Positions 27,492 through 39,100 of a DNA stretch of 40,312 nucleotides are shown here, piece after piece. Position 1 is the stretch's first letter, and the number at the start of each line of letters is the position of its first letter. Below the pieces are notes generated by a model. It searched no databases. It was not told the origin of the DNA and was given only the letters and a program-made list of their open reading frames with translations. Source of the DNA: Jaenimonas drosophilae (Eukaryota > Euglenozoa > Kinetoplastea > Trypanosomatida > Trypanosomatidae). The DNA is taken from contig JASAON010001495.1 in the NCBI GenBank assembly GCA_030849065.1, positions 1 through 40,312 on the forward strand, given 5' to 3'. The translations under genes were made by a program, and so were the position numbers.

Positions 27492-27836
27492 TCATGATCA
27501 TGGCAGCATGACGTGATGATGATGATGATGATGATGATGATGGTTGTTGTCGTCGTCGTATCATCATGGATTTACAGTGACGAGTTCGTTAAGGTTTGTT
27601 TCACATACAAGCAAGCGTATGCACGTACTCATCCTGGTGTACGTGTGTGTGCTCGCCCTTGCATCTTCTCGCTGTTGTTGTTGTTGTGTGTGTAGTGCTC
27701 CATACGTACATCATGTTTCTATTCCTCTTCTGTTTTATCCATCACAAGATTCATATTTACCAAAGAAATAGCAACCCCAAGAAAATCCCCTTCCTCTTCT
27801 TGTTCTCAAACACACAACACACAACATACCGTACAC
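27492..27836 (+). other. Intergenic spacer with GAT repeat
   Basis: A (GAT)n run at 27514-27542 follows the stop by about 20 bases. A tract TCTTCTCGC-(TGT)n-GTGTAG gives AG at 27694-27695; further AG sites near 27749-27772 follow CCTCTTCTGTTTTATCC. Either may be the SOD acceptor. Confidence 0.5.
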
Positions 27837-28526
27837 ATGTTTCGCCGTGTTTCCGCCGCCTCCCCCATCACCACGGTGATGATCTCTGCGCGACGCAACG
27901 CCTCCATCCTCGCGGAGCTCAAGTACCCCGCCGCCCTCCCACAGCTCCCCTACGCCTACCAAGACGGCATCCCACCCGTGTTCTCACCTCGTCAGCTTGA
28001 GCTGCACTACACCAAACACCACAAGGCCTACGTGGATAAGCTCAACACGCTCGGTGCGGGTTTTGAGGGACAGACGATTGAGGACGTCATCCACGCCGTC
28101 AAGGATGATGGCGCCAAGAAGGTTATGTTCAACCAAGCCGCGCAGCACTTTAACCACACATTTTTTTGGCACTGCCTCACCCCTCAGGGTGCGGCCATCT
28201 CTCCAGCGATGGAGAAGGCCATCGCGGCACAGTTTGGTGATGTGGCGAGCTTCAAGGCTGCCTTTGAGCAATCCGCCATCAATAACTTTGGTTCTGGCTG
28301 GACGTGGTTGTGCGTCAATGCCAAGAAGGAGCTCGTGATCAGCAACACGAGCAACGCACTCTGCCCCATGACAGAAGGTCTGAAGCCCATCCTCACCGTG
28401 GATGTGTGGGAGCATGCCTACTACAAGGATTTTGAGAACCGCCGCCCAGACTATCTCAAGGAGGTCTGGAAGGTTGTAAATTGGCGCTTCGTCGAGGAGA
28501 TGTACCACAAGGCCATCAAGGGATGA
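27837..28526 (+). CDS. Iron superoxide dismutase, mitochondrial
   Basis: 229 residues. It dismutates superoxide to oxygen and hydrogen peroxide. Residues 1-28 (MFRRVSAASPITTVMISARR and onwards) are basic and hydroxylated, a likely mitochondrial presequence. The mature enzyme starts near LKYPAALPQLPYAYQDGIPP. The four metal ligands are visible: His57 in LELHYTKHH, His107 in FNHTFFWH, Asp189 and His193 in DVWEHAYY. Gln103 in NQAAQHFNH lies where Fe-SODs, not Mn-SODs, place the active-site Gln. FGSGWTWL (151-158) and the C-terminal dimer region FENRRPDYL are intact. Length fits mitochondrial Fe-SODs of kinetoplastids, a lineage that relies on Fe-SODs. A (GAT)n run follows in the 3' flank. Confidence 0.97.
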   Translation: MFRRVSAASPITTVMISARRNASILAELKYPAALPQLPYAYQDGIPPVFSPRQLELHYTKHHKAYVDKLNTLGAGFEGQTIEDVIHAVKDDGAKKVMFNQAAQHFNHTFFWHCLTPQGAAISPAMEKAIAAQFGDVASFKAAFEQSAINNFGSGWTWLCVNAKKELVISNTSNALCPMTEGLKPILTVDVWEHAYYKDFENRRPDYLKEVWKVVNWRFVEEMYHKAIKG

Positions 28527-29490
28527 TGGCGTTTGTTGTGAATGAGATGATGATGATGATGATGATAAGTGGGAGAGGTTGTGTGTTGTAGTACTACGTG
28601 TGCATGTACGTGTGGTTGGTATGGGGAGGATGTGCTGGCGCCCAGAGTCAGCCAGGCACAAATACAAAATGAGGCCTATGCCCGCCGTGGATGAATTTCT
28701 TGCCGCCTGACATCCCTCGTTCATCCTCATCATCATTTTTTTCCCAACGCATGCACGTACGTACGTACATGAACGCACCTCTTCGTTCTTTTTTTTCTTC
28801 TTTCTTCGATACATACTCCAATACGATGGTTGGTGTTGCTGAGCCTTCTTCTTCCTTCCTACCCTTACGTTGATGGTCGTGAAGTGTGTTGTTGCTGATG
28901 ATGATGAGGATGATGATGATGATGATGATACGGACGTGCTGATGATGGTGATGTGTGTTTGGTGCGTATGGCACCAACCAAGAATGCGTTGATTGCCCAT
29001 CCGCAGCAACACTTCTTCATCATCATCTTTTCAAGAGAAGATGGAGTACGCACACATAGCACCACCATACCTGTGTTGTTGATGTGTGTTTGTATATCTT
29101 CTGCGCTCCTTTCATCAATACACGCACGCAACACACATCATTTTTTTCTTCTTCGGTTTCGGTTGCGGTTGTGGCCTGCGCTGTGGGGGGCTCTTCGCGG
29201 TCTGCGACTGCGGCAAAAGAAGATGATCAGCAAGCATCACTGACACGATGGCCTTGAAAACTGAGCTGCACCTCGCAACAACATTTGCGCTCACACTCTT
29301 CATCTTCTTCTTGATGCTTCGTTCATCTTCTCTTTGTTTTGTGTCATGCATGAAGTTCGTTTGATCATCTACACGTGCAACACACGTAGAAGTAAGTTGG
29401 CATCTCCACATCATCCTACACTTCGTCTTAACGCTCCATCACACACAACAACAACAACAACATCATCATCATCACTTATTGATAGAAGCA
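28527..29490 (+). other. 1-kb intergenic spacer
   Basis: (GAT)n at 28545-28567 and 28895-28929, (ACGT)n at 28755-28768, T-rich tracts at 28736-28743, 28786-28806 and 29141-29153, and a long pyrimidine tract at 29290-29340 that probably feeds the small-Tim acceptor (AG near 29389-29392). A 60-codon frame at 28691-28873 reads a repeat as Ser5 but lacks a clear acceptor. No gene is assigned. Confidence 0.45.
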
Positions 29491-29787
29491 ATGGCGGCAA
29501 ACATGGTTGTTGGCCAGGCCTTGTCTCAGTACATCATGATGGACTTCAGCAACGAGATTCTCAGTCAGTGTTGGGATGTCTGCTACGATCGCAATCTCAC
29601 ACGTGCGGAGCTCACGTCGGGGGGTGGGCTGACGGATGCCAAGGAGAGCAAGATGGAGGCGTGTGGCCGAAAGTGTGTTGCGCGCCACTTTGAAGTGATG
29701 AAGTTGATGATGGATACACGCACACTGCGAGAACAGGAGATGATGCAGGGATTGGCGCCCGGCACTCTAACGGGCCAACAGTTGTAG
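29491..29787 (+). CDS. Small Tim chaperone (Tim8/9/10/13 family)
   Basis: 98 residues. Twin CX3C motifs, CWDVC at 27-31 and CGRKC at 58-62, flanked by helices (ALSQYIMMDFSNEILSQ before, VARHFEVMKLMMDTR after), define the intermembrane-space small Tim fold with two disulfides. These proteins escort hydrophobic inner-membrane carriers and are imported by the Mia40/Erv route without a presequence. The loop between the motifs is 26 residues, longer than the usual 11-16 or so, and contains a Gly-rich turn (TSGGGLTD). The start is ATG 29491 after an ACA/CAT-rich leader; the frame opens upstream only through a TTG. I cannot tell which of the small Tims it is. Confidence 0.9.
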   Translation: MAANMVVGQALSQYIMMDFSNEILSQCWDVCYDRNLTRAELTSGGGLTDAKESKMEACGRKCVARHFEVMKLMMDTRTLREQEMMQGLAPGTLTGQQL

Positions 29788-29962
29788 GATGAGGATGTTG
29801 CACCCACACACATGGTGTGCTGATCTCATCATGCATCACTAAACACACAAAAACAACAACACACGTGATTGTATTCACACAACATACTCACTTTTTTGGG
29901 GGGGGATGCATCCCATGCAACATGTTGTTGGAAGTACATCACTGACATACATCATCATCATG

Positions 29963-29999
29963 TCCTTCTTCTTGTGTGGTTCTTCTACTTCATTCATAG
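29963..29999 (+). promoter_or_regulatory. Predicted trans-splice acceptor upstream of the giant ORF
   Basis: A 33-base pyrimidine-rich tract (CCTTCTTCTTG, GGTTCTTCTACTTC) ends in ATTCATAG with AG at 29998-29999. It is directly followed by ATG at 30000. The nearest long ORF downstream starts at 30182. Confidence 0.65.
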
Positions 30000-30125
30000 A
30001 TGAGGAGGCAAACGCACCTCCATTTACATCAACACGCGGCATTCTTGCGTGGAGTGGCACGACGGTGCTTTTGTTCTTGTGCTGCTCCAACGCGTGTGTT
30101 TTCAGCGAATAAGTACGGAAGATAG
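30000..30125 (+). CDS. 41-codon upstream ORF or short gene; presequence-like peptide
   Basis: The ATG begins at the first base after the predicted acceptor AG. The peptide starts MRRQTHLHLHQHAAFLRGV and continues with Arg, Cys, Ala and Ser, with no acidic residue in 41 codons, then stops at TAG (30123-30125). That is the composition of a mitochondrial targeting sequence without a mature protein. It could be a translated uORF controlling the giant gene, an isolated micro-gene, or an N-terminal piece of a disrupted or cis-spliced gene; its frame differs from the giant ORF and is closed by stops before 30182. Confidence 0.3.
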   Translation: MRRQTHLHLHQHAAFLRGVARRCFCSCAAPTRVFSANKYGR

Positions 30126-30181
30126 ATACATCTTCACTCAATAATATTATAGTTTTTTTTTGTTGTTGTTGTTGGTGCGTG

Positions 30182-33100
30182 ATGTTCGTCACACGCCAAC
30201 TTCGATGTGCGTTGCACGCCTACGTGTTGGCTGCCGTACAACAGGGTGAGTGGAGGGCATGTTTGGCAGCACTGGAGCACATGTCTGTGGCACAACTTGT
30301 GCAGATGCCACTGCCAACGATTCTGCCCTTGTTGGCACACCAACATCATCAGTGGGAGGCCTTGTGTATGATGCACGCATCCTTGGCAACAACAACAACA
30401 ACAACAGCAGCAACATCATCATCCATGTCGGAAGAAGAGATTGTGGCGAAGCTGCCACGTCTTTCTCCTGCCTCCTCGAGCACAAGCACCAATGATGTTC
30501 GTGAAGTTGTTGTTGAAATTCATGATGATGATGGCGTGGATGATGTTGTTGCCACTCAGTGGCTGCGTCATGCTGTCTTGGCTCCTGAAGCCGTTCAGTG
30601 TGGTGGTAGCGCATCCACCATGGTTCTCATCCTCCGCAACATGGCTGCACGCCATCATCATCTTGATGATCATCTTCGCTCAGAGTGTGCGCGTGTGATG
30701 GATGCGTGGCTCGCCGAACCAGGCAAGTACCCACGTTTATTGGCACACACAAGCATGAATGAGCTCCAACAGGCATCACGATGGCTGCGTGGAGAAGAGC
30801 GCACAACACAACACGGCGTACATGCATCATCATCATCATCATCAACATCAACGCAAGAGGCACAAACATCGTCATCACATCATGCGTGTAGCTTTCCACC
30901 TCACATCACCTCCATCTCTGCCGTGGAGATCATCCTTACCAATCTTCTTACCGCAATTGTGTTGGCACCATCTTCATCATCCATCTCAACAACACGTGGG
31001 CATCGTTCATTCATGCCCGCGGCAGATGCCATGGATCAGCTCACTCGATGGTGCAGCTCACAACGAGGCCACGTTGATGATGATGATGTGGCGGCATCTA
31101 TAATCGCCACGGTGCTACGGTGGATGCACAAGGGCACGAATGATGTTGATGGGGTACATCGTTTGGTGGCGGCAGAGTTGTTGCTTCGCGTCTTCGCCAA
31201 AAGCACAACTCCGCCAGCATCATCATCATCATCATCACTTGCATATGCCTGCATCACCGGCCTACACGTGGATGTTTTGCGGAGATGGAAAGTGCATCCA
31301 AAACAACAACAACAACAACATGATGCATCATCCATGCTAATCTATGTGCCATCACTCACATCAACGCGAACTCTGCCAATGGACGACGTACATGCGGAGC
31401 GATTGTGCGCCAAGGCTACAGCGGCGGAGGAGCACAAGGCGTGGAGGAGATGGTGCTCAACGTTGAGGTACATGTGGATGAACGCCAACGTGGATGCAGC
31501 TCTACGTCAAGGTGTGGCACACCAAGACAATCACAATGAGATCCATGATGACGTGCAACATAGGAGTACATCTTCATCTTCATCATCTGTGCTTGCCACG
31601 CTTCTTGCCGATCAGATCCTATCTGCACAACCTGTTGGTGATGCGATGATGATGTTGTCTCGCGCGGCATATGTTGATGGTGCTGTGGTGGCAGCTGCCA
31701 TGGTTGGTGTGGGAAGCACAGCATGGGCATCCATGCATGGTGCATCAACCTCGTCTGCACGTGTTGCCACGGCATCTGTGGATGAGTTGGTGGCAGCATC
31801 CATTGAGTACATCATCACATCGATGCGCTCCGACACAAGAACACACGTGGGTGGCGGTGTACGTATTGATGATGTTGTGGTGATGGATGCGTTGAGCATC
31901 ATGAATTCAGCCACCTTTGCATCCTTGGGCCTCCTTCACAAGAAGAAGAATGATGATGATGATCATGTGTGGAGCTGGGTGAGCTCACTCGATGTACGCA
32001 TGCAACAACGCGTGGTGGCCGTGTCTCGACGACTTGGTGCAGCCACCGCACGGCGATGGATGAGCATCACGCCAACCTTGGATGTTGGTGATGAGAGATG
32101 CCTCGCCTCTGTGTTGATGCTCCTCGTGAAGGAGATGCCAACAACAAACATGAAGATGGCGGATGCACGTCACAACACGTCCATGTTGGTGTCGCGTGAG
32201 CAGAGCAAACACACCGACGCCCTCGAAGATGATCATGCTGATGATGATGGTTTGGATGATCTCCTCAACACCGAGCGTCTTATAGATACCGCGACGGATG
32301 ATGTGCTCGACGTTGAGGTTGATGCAGCAACACCGTGGCTGTGGTTGGTGGCGTGTGGAGATGGTGGCATCAGCAATGTTGTGCGTCTTGGTGATGCACT
32401 CATTCATCGATACATTGAAGAGGTGCAAGACAAGAAGCACACATCATCATCATCATCATGTTTCACGAATACACCGCTTCACGTACTTCGAGCACTCATC
32501 AACGTCATGACCTCCGCCAGCACGCGCACAGAAATTGTGCGTGAGTGGCTCCAACGACATGTCACTCATCAACATCATCACGATAAAGCAACAACAACAA
32601 CAACAGCTTATTCATTGTTGGTGGTGCAGCTGGTGCTCGTGGCATCACTCCAGCATCCCTCCACGATCATCAACATGGAGGAGCAGATGCTCATGCTACA
32701 AGACTGTGTGTCTGGCCATGATGCAGGATCATCCGTGTTGCCATACGAGGATGTACTTCGATGTGTGGTGTTGTTGTTGCGTACTTCCGGTGATTCCGTC
32801 TATCATCAACACGCCTCCACATGTGCGTTGCGAGCAGTCCTGACGACGATGGAGGTCAGCCATGATTCAGCACAACACACAACAACACCAACAACAACAA
32901 CAACATCCATCTTGGAGTTGTTGTCTTGGATGTTGTTGCAACATCGTCACGCGCCACATTGGATGGGTGCGCTTGTGTTGCAGAGTGGTGCCGAAGACGA
33001 AGACGATGGTCTTGTGCGTGTTGCCCATCCGCATCAAGCTGATCATGTTGCTTTTCATCAACGGCATACACGCCGCTCATCCTCATCATCATCATCATCA

Positions 33101-36100
33101 TCATCATTGTGGCGTGCTCATCTGCACGACGAGCTCCACGCCTCCTCCGAGATCAATCTTAGACGTGTACGCCATCTCTTCTACCAACGCCAGCATGAGC
33201 TCACCATGACGGAGCTTGCGTGGTTTGCACAAATGTTGCAACGTGCCCCACTTCATCTCGTAGAGGACGTTGTAGAGTGCGCTCGGCAACGTGCGCATGT
33301 GAGCAACGATGCAACAACGTTAATCTCCATCATTCTCGCGTGTGTTGATGCCGCGGCACACTTTTGTATGAGTGTGGTGGCACATACACACTACATTCCC
33401 ACAACAACAACAACAACAACATCTTCTGATGGCACGTGTAACAACAACAACAAGAAGGTGGCCAAGACACGCAACCAACGTCTGTGGGAGCACACACGTG
33501 CAGTTGCGGTTGTGGTTGGTGCGTTGCGCTTGTGGCCAGCATCATCATCATCATCACGCCATCACCATGATGGTGTGGTTGATGATGACGTTGATGATGA
33601 TGATACTCATCGGCGATTGTTTGCGTCGTTGCGCATCGTTGCCTCCATCAACAGCGGAGATGACGCCAACATCATCCACGAAAAGATGTACGCCATGCTC
33701 ATGCAAACAAACCTCTACTCCTCCATGCACCAACATGTACGTGCGCGTGAGGATGTGTGTGCTGCGATTGAGATGGCTGCCAACGTTGGCGATGTGTTTG
33801 CGTTGATGGCGTACGCCGCACATCGGCAAAAATGGGCTCGGCCGCCCCTTCCGAGTGCAGCAATGTTGGCATTGATGCTCTCTGCACATCAGCACGGGCA
33901 CGTGAGTGGCCACGCACCAACAACACACAACACATCATCATCATCATCATCACCAACAACAACCACATTGACGCAGTTGATGGTTGATGGCGTTGAATCC
34001 ACGGCGGAGGTACTCGCGTGGAAACATGCGCAAAGCGTTGAAGAGATCGTCTTGTCATGCGGGCGTGGGCCACACGCAAACCATGATGCTGATGCTGATG
34101 TACGTGATGATGATGATGATGTAGAGGCAGTGTTGTTGTTGGAGTTGCGTCGAGTGGCAGCGCAACAACGGTGGCATCGCACGCATCGGCCCACGTCACA
34201 GTATGAGCAACGCGGTGCGATGCGCATCATGGACCTACTTGCCAACATCATGCGCTCACTCTACGGCCTACACATTGCCACACCAACAACAACAACAACA
34301 ACAACTGCACGCGTGACGGATGTGTGTTGGTGGTTGGAGGTGCCACGCATAGACGTCATGCATGAGTTGGTGGAGGTATCATCCTTGTGCGCATTGCAGC
34401 ATCGTGTGTTGATGATGATGAAACGTGTTCCGCTCGACGGCACGACGTGTGTTGCGCTGACACGTGTGTTGGTGGAGATGGTGGAGTTGGTGATGATGTA
34501 CGTACGCCAACACCATTGTGAAGAGGAGCGTGTGTGTGCGAAGAAGATGTGGGGTGAGATGCAGCAATGGATTGCACAACAATGCAAGAAAACCAACAAT
34601 CATGATGAAGATGATGTTGGTGGTGTTGGAGTTGGCATCATCTACGAGCATCTTCATCAGCGACTGATGGTGATGGAGGAGGTCGGACTGCACAAGAGAG
34701 CTCAACGTGGCAATGACTCACGTAGCATGGAGGAGCAACTTATTCTCCAGACAGATGCTACTGCCATGGATGTACGAGCACGCAACATGATGTTGCACGT
34801 ACACACACATGCATCACCAACATTGTGTTTGGCATCTCGACTGTGCCTCCTCGCGCATCGTTTGCGTCTGCGCGATGATTCGTGCGATGTTGTCAGCCAC
34901 GTTGTTGCGGCAGAGTACGTCACACGTTGGTGGAGTGAAGCGGAGCAATGTACGTCATCAACAACGTGTGCCGATGATGATGATGATGATGTGTGGTTGG
35001 CCTACGCATTGCGACGTACATCGGAGATCATTGAAGCGTCTCAGCTCATGACGTCGATGCACCAACTACGACTTGAAGTGCTTCCATCATCATCATCATC
35101 ATCATCATCACCAACGTGTGCCGCTTCAGCAGATTTGTTGGTGGCGTGCAGAGGTGCTCTCACGCAGTTGCGTTTTCGTCTTCACGCCGCTGTGTTGTGT
35201 CGCTTGCCGACGTACGTTGAAGGATGTATCTCAAAAAAGAACATGATGAAGGATGATCATCATGATGTTGATGGTGTACGAGATGCGGTGCTCATGTTGG
35301 CATGTGTGTTGGCGAGGCAGGCCATGGCGTTGTCAGCAACATCACCAACGGGCAAACACGCACGATGTTTGGCTGCACGTCTCGCGGAGATGGCATCAGC
35401 AACATCATGTACAACACACATCAACCAAGAAGAGATGCAGCGACGTTGGGTCCTTCACGTGCTGCGCGATGTGCTGGAGCCACACACATCCCCACGACGC
35501 ACCACATGCAATCACAGCCATCATCCATCAACATCATCTGTCATGATGTACGGCGATGTGTTTTGGCGATCCATGGCGATGATGATGGAGATGCCGCTTG
35601 AGCAGCAACTCGCCAAACATGCTGAGGTCTTTCATCTTCTTGGCAGTGCCATCACCACGCAGATGGAGCTCAACAACAGCAACAACAACAACAGCATTCA
35701 TGATGATGATGGTGGTGATGAAGCAGCAACAACAACAGAGTTGTGTTATGATCATGTTGCGGAGCTTCTTCTTTTTGTGGTGCTGAGTTCCTCCGTCATC
35801 CTCCACGGCGATGTTGTGTGTCGTGGCGGTGCCAATCGAAGAAACGTTCGGCGTGTGTGCTCCATCATTTCTGAGCACACACGATTCGCACTAATACATC
35901 AACAACAACAAGACGATGATGAAGATGATGATGTGTTGCATCCGTTGCTCGTGGCGGCGTTGTTTCGTGTAGCACATCGTGGTGCATCACGCACAAGCCC
36001 GTTGAATGCGTTGCTCATGACGTCTGGCATGTATCAGAACACGAACGTTGATGATGATGATGACGTACATGCGCACATACTTGGTGTTGTGGTGCAGGTG

Positions 36101-39100
36101 TGTCTTGCCTTCACGAACCGTGCAGGTGAGGTATCCATCTCTTCCGCAGAGGTGTTGTTGCAACAGCTTGGCCGTGTTGCTCCTCATCGTGTTGGTGTTG
36201 CCATGACGTTGATGCAACAACTCACGCCACGTGTGGGTGCCAACGTGTTCGCGTGTTGGCGCTGGAGATGTGTTGTTGCAGCCGTGGCGATGCAGTCGTG
36301 TGGGCCGTGGCAAATGACGGCCCTCGCCACACATGTGCTTCCCGCACTCATTCACAACAACAACAATGATGTTGTTGGTGGTGAGTTTTCGGAGCTCCTT
36401 CTTCCATCGCCAACACACACGTCAGTGTGGGAAACATCGGCGCAGCGATGGAAGCAACTTGATGAGCTCATGCACTCATCATCATCATCATCATCTCCTC
36501 TCGTGGAGTTGTTTCTTCGCGCACGTCGATGTGAGAATATCACAGCACAACACATTTATTGTGAATCGATGCGCGACGCAACAACAACAGCGGGATTGAT
36601 CCGCGCGAGCTCCGCCGGCGTGCGCGAAGTTTGGGCAAGCAGATGCACCAACTCATCAGCTTCATCATGTATTGATGATGATGTTGCTCAACGCATCTTC
36701 ATCACCACACAACTTGCCACAAACACATCAACATCGCTGACGTGTGAGTTGCACCAACAGCACACGTGGTGGTTGGAGTCTTCTGTGTTGTTTGCCGCAC
36801 AGAGCTCTCGTCGGCACACTGCATCAATGAGCTTGCCAACGGTAGATGAAGAACAGCAACAACAACAACAACATCGTGAAGAAGATGTGCGTCAGCAGGA
36901 CACAACAACATCATGGATGAAGAAGCGCTACGCCTATCCTGCATCCATGTGCCTCATCGCACCCATGGAGGAGATGATTAGCAACAACAACAGCAAGAAC
37001 AACACGAACGCAGCAGAAACATGTGCTTCATCATCATCAACACAGACGTGTTGGAATGTTGTTGGCACTTGTGCGTGGGTGCGTCTCGTGGATGAGCTCA
37101 GGTGTGCCGCGGATGATGCGGCGGTGTTGCGATGGATCAACGCACGTGTGTTGGCGGAGGATCTTCGCAGTACTGAGTTGTCAGTGGCTGCGTGGAAGAT
37201 GCTTCACCAACACAACATCATGGCATCTCCAACAACAACAACAACAACAACATCATCAACAACACAACTTCATTGTGCATTCATGTGTGCGTTGGTTCGT
37301 GTTGGTGATGTTTGTGATACGGTTGGCCGACAACTTCGTCTGGAGGTGTTGAGTTGGATGATTGCGAACGTCGTGGAAGCATCCGCAGCACAACAACACA
37401 AGAATTGTTGTGCAAATGATGATGATGATGATGATGTGGTGAGTGTTGTGGCGGCAGCATGTACGTTGGTGACGTCGTGGCTTCAGACCTCCTCCTCCTC
37501 CTCCGCGGCTGTGTTGGAGCAAGTCAAGGAAGATGTTGCGAACATCGCCACGTGCGTGGAGCTACTCCTTCGCTGTATACGTGGGGATGCTGCAGCTCGC
37601 ACAGAAATGATGAAGATGATTATGCATCCACGTGATGATGCTCATGTGTGTTGGCAAATGTCCTTGTGGCCGCCAGCGTTGTGGGAGCTGGCCTTGGCTT
37701 CAGCAATGCAGCCCACGACGGAGATGTGCCACGACGGTGCGTTGATGGAGTTGAGGCATCCACGTGTTGTGTGCAACCTGATGAAGCAGATGTTGGAGAG
37801 TGAGCTGCATCCATCTTCATCTCAGCACCGACTTGTGTTGCACCATCACCAACAACGTGTTGATGTTGCCGTTGCTGGGTTGAGCTCCTTGCGACCAACA
37901 ACACCGCCACATCGGCCACTTCTTCAGTTGGTGCATGTTGCACATGAATATCTTCATCATGGCAGATGTACGTGGACGCGCCCACACAAGGAAGAAGATG
38001 CAACACTCGCCGACAACAACAACAACAACAACAACATGGTTGTTTCATGGATCAAGCAAAAGAAGACGGAACCACTGGCGTCACGTCGTCGTGGTGTTGA
38101 TGTGGTCATGGCGATGATGATTGGCGCACTCAACACGTTTCATCAACGTTGCGGCGATGCGCACAACTTCGCCGTGTTTGCGGCCGCCGCACGTGACGCC
38201 TCTGCGATGCTCATTGAACCGTGGCAACATCAACCAACATCATCATCATCATCATGTGTGTTGTGTGTTGTGCCAACAGATTGGGAAGCGTTCCTCCGCT
38301 TTGTTGTGGCACGAATCTCACTTGCCCGCCGTCATGATAATGTTGATGTACGCACAACATCTGCGGTGATGAATATGATTCATCATGCTGCAGCATCCAA
38401 CCATGTTGATGCGAGGTTGGATGATGTATACGTACTTCAGCAACTTCTTCTTTTTGTGTTGCGAAGCCACATGGCGGCGATGTCGTTGGTGAGCCCCAAC
38501 GGTTTTCACGCGGAACGGCAGGCAGCCATCAACACAACATGGTCGGCGTGGATTCATGTGTTGCGTATGTGCCACAACATCAACGTACCAACAACTCCGA
38601 AGACGAAGAAGAGGAGCATCATCATCACCAACGCGAGCCTCATTGTGGAGCTGAAGGAGTGGGTTGGCCCTGTGGCAGTGAAGCTGATGCGTCGCTTATC
38701 ATGCACCACGACGCAACAACAACAACAACGTGTACCGCTCACGTTGGATGGTGTGTTTCACTTTTTTTGTGGAACATGGCGTTCGTGGACGCGACGACGA
38801 CGTTGGTGGCGTAACGCGCCGACCATCGTGGCAACACTGCGTCATGACGTTGATCAGCTGGAGCACAACTTGGGTGAGCTCCTTCAGCACAACAACAACA
38901 ACAACAACATGTTGGATCGTGGAGAGCTACTGAAGCGTATTCATCGTCGTTATTCATCTTTTGTGAAGCAAGCGCAGAAGTGCGCCCATCAGCACGGCAT
39001 CGTGCCTCCTCACGATATAATTCTGCGTAGCTTCTCTGTTGCTGTGGCCATCACGATGGTCGTGGAGAGGGATGGTGATGTTGTTGTTGTTGTTGGTGCC

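Larger units (their letters stand above)
29788..30181 (+). other. Spacer and predicted leader of the giant gene
   Basis: Contains T6G8 at 29892-29905, a strong acceptor at 29963-29999, a 41-codon upstream ORF at 30000-30125, and T9-(TTG)n at 30153-30174. Confidence 0.55.

Noticed and set aside
29248..29364. 38-codon ORF starting MALKTELHLATTFALTL with an apparent transmembrane helix.
   Set aside because: The hydrophobic stretch is the translation of the long pyrimidine tract (29290-29340) that likely serves the small-Tim acceptor, so it is probably an artefact.
29115..29414. Minus-strand ORF with a Pro/Gln/Lys-rich tail.
   Set aside because: No antisense genes occur elsewhere, there is no acceptor in the right place, and the tail is the complement of a T/C-rich tract.
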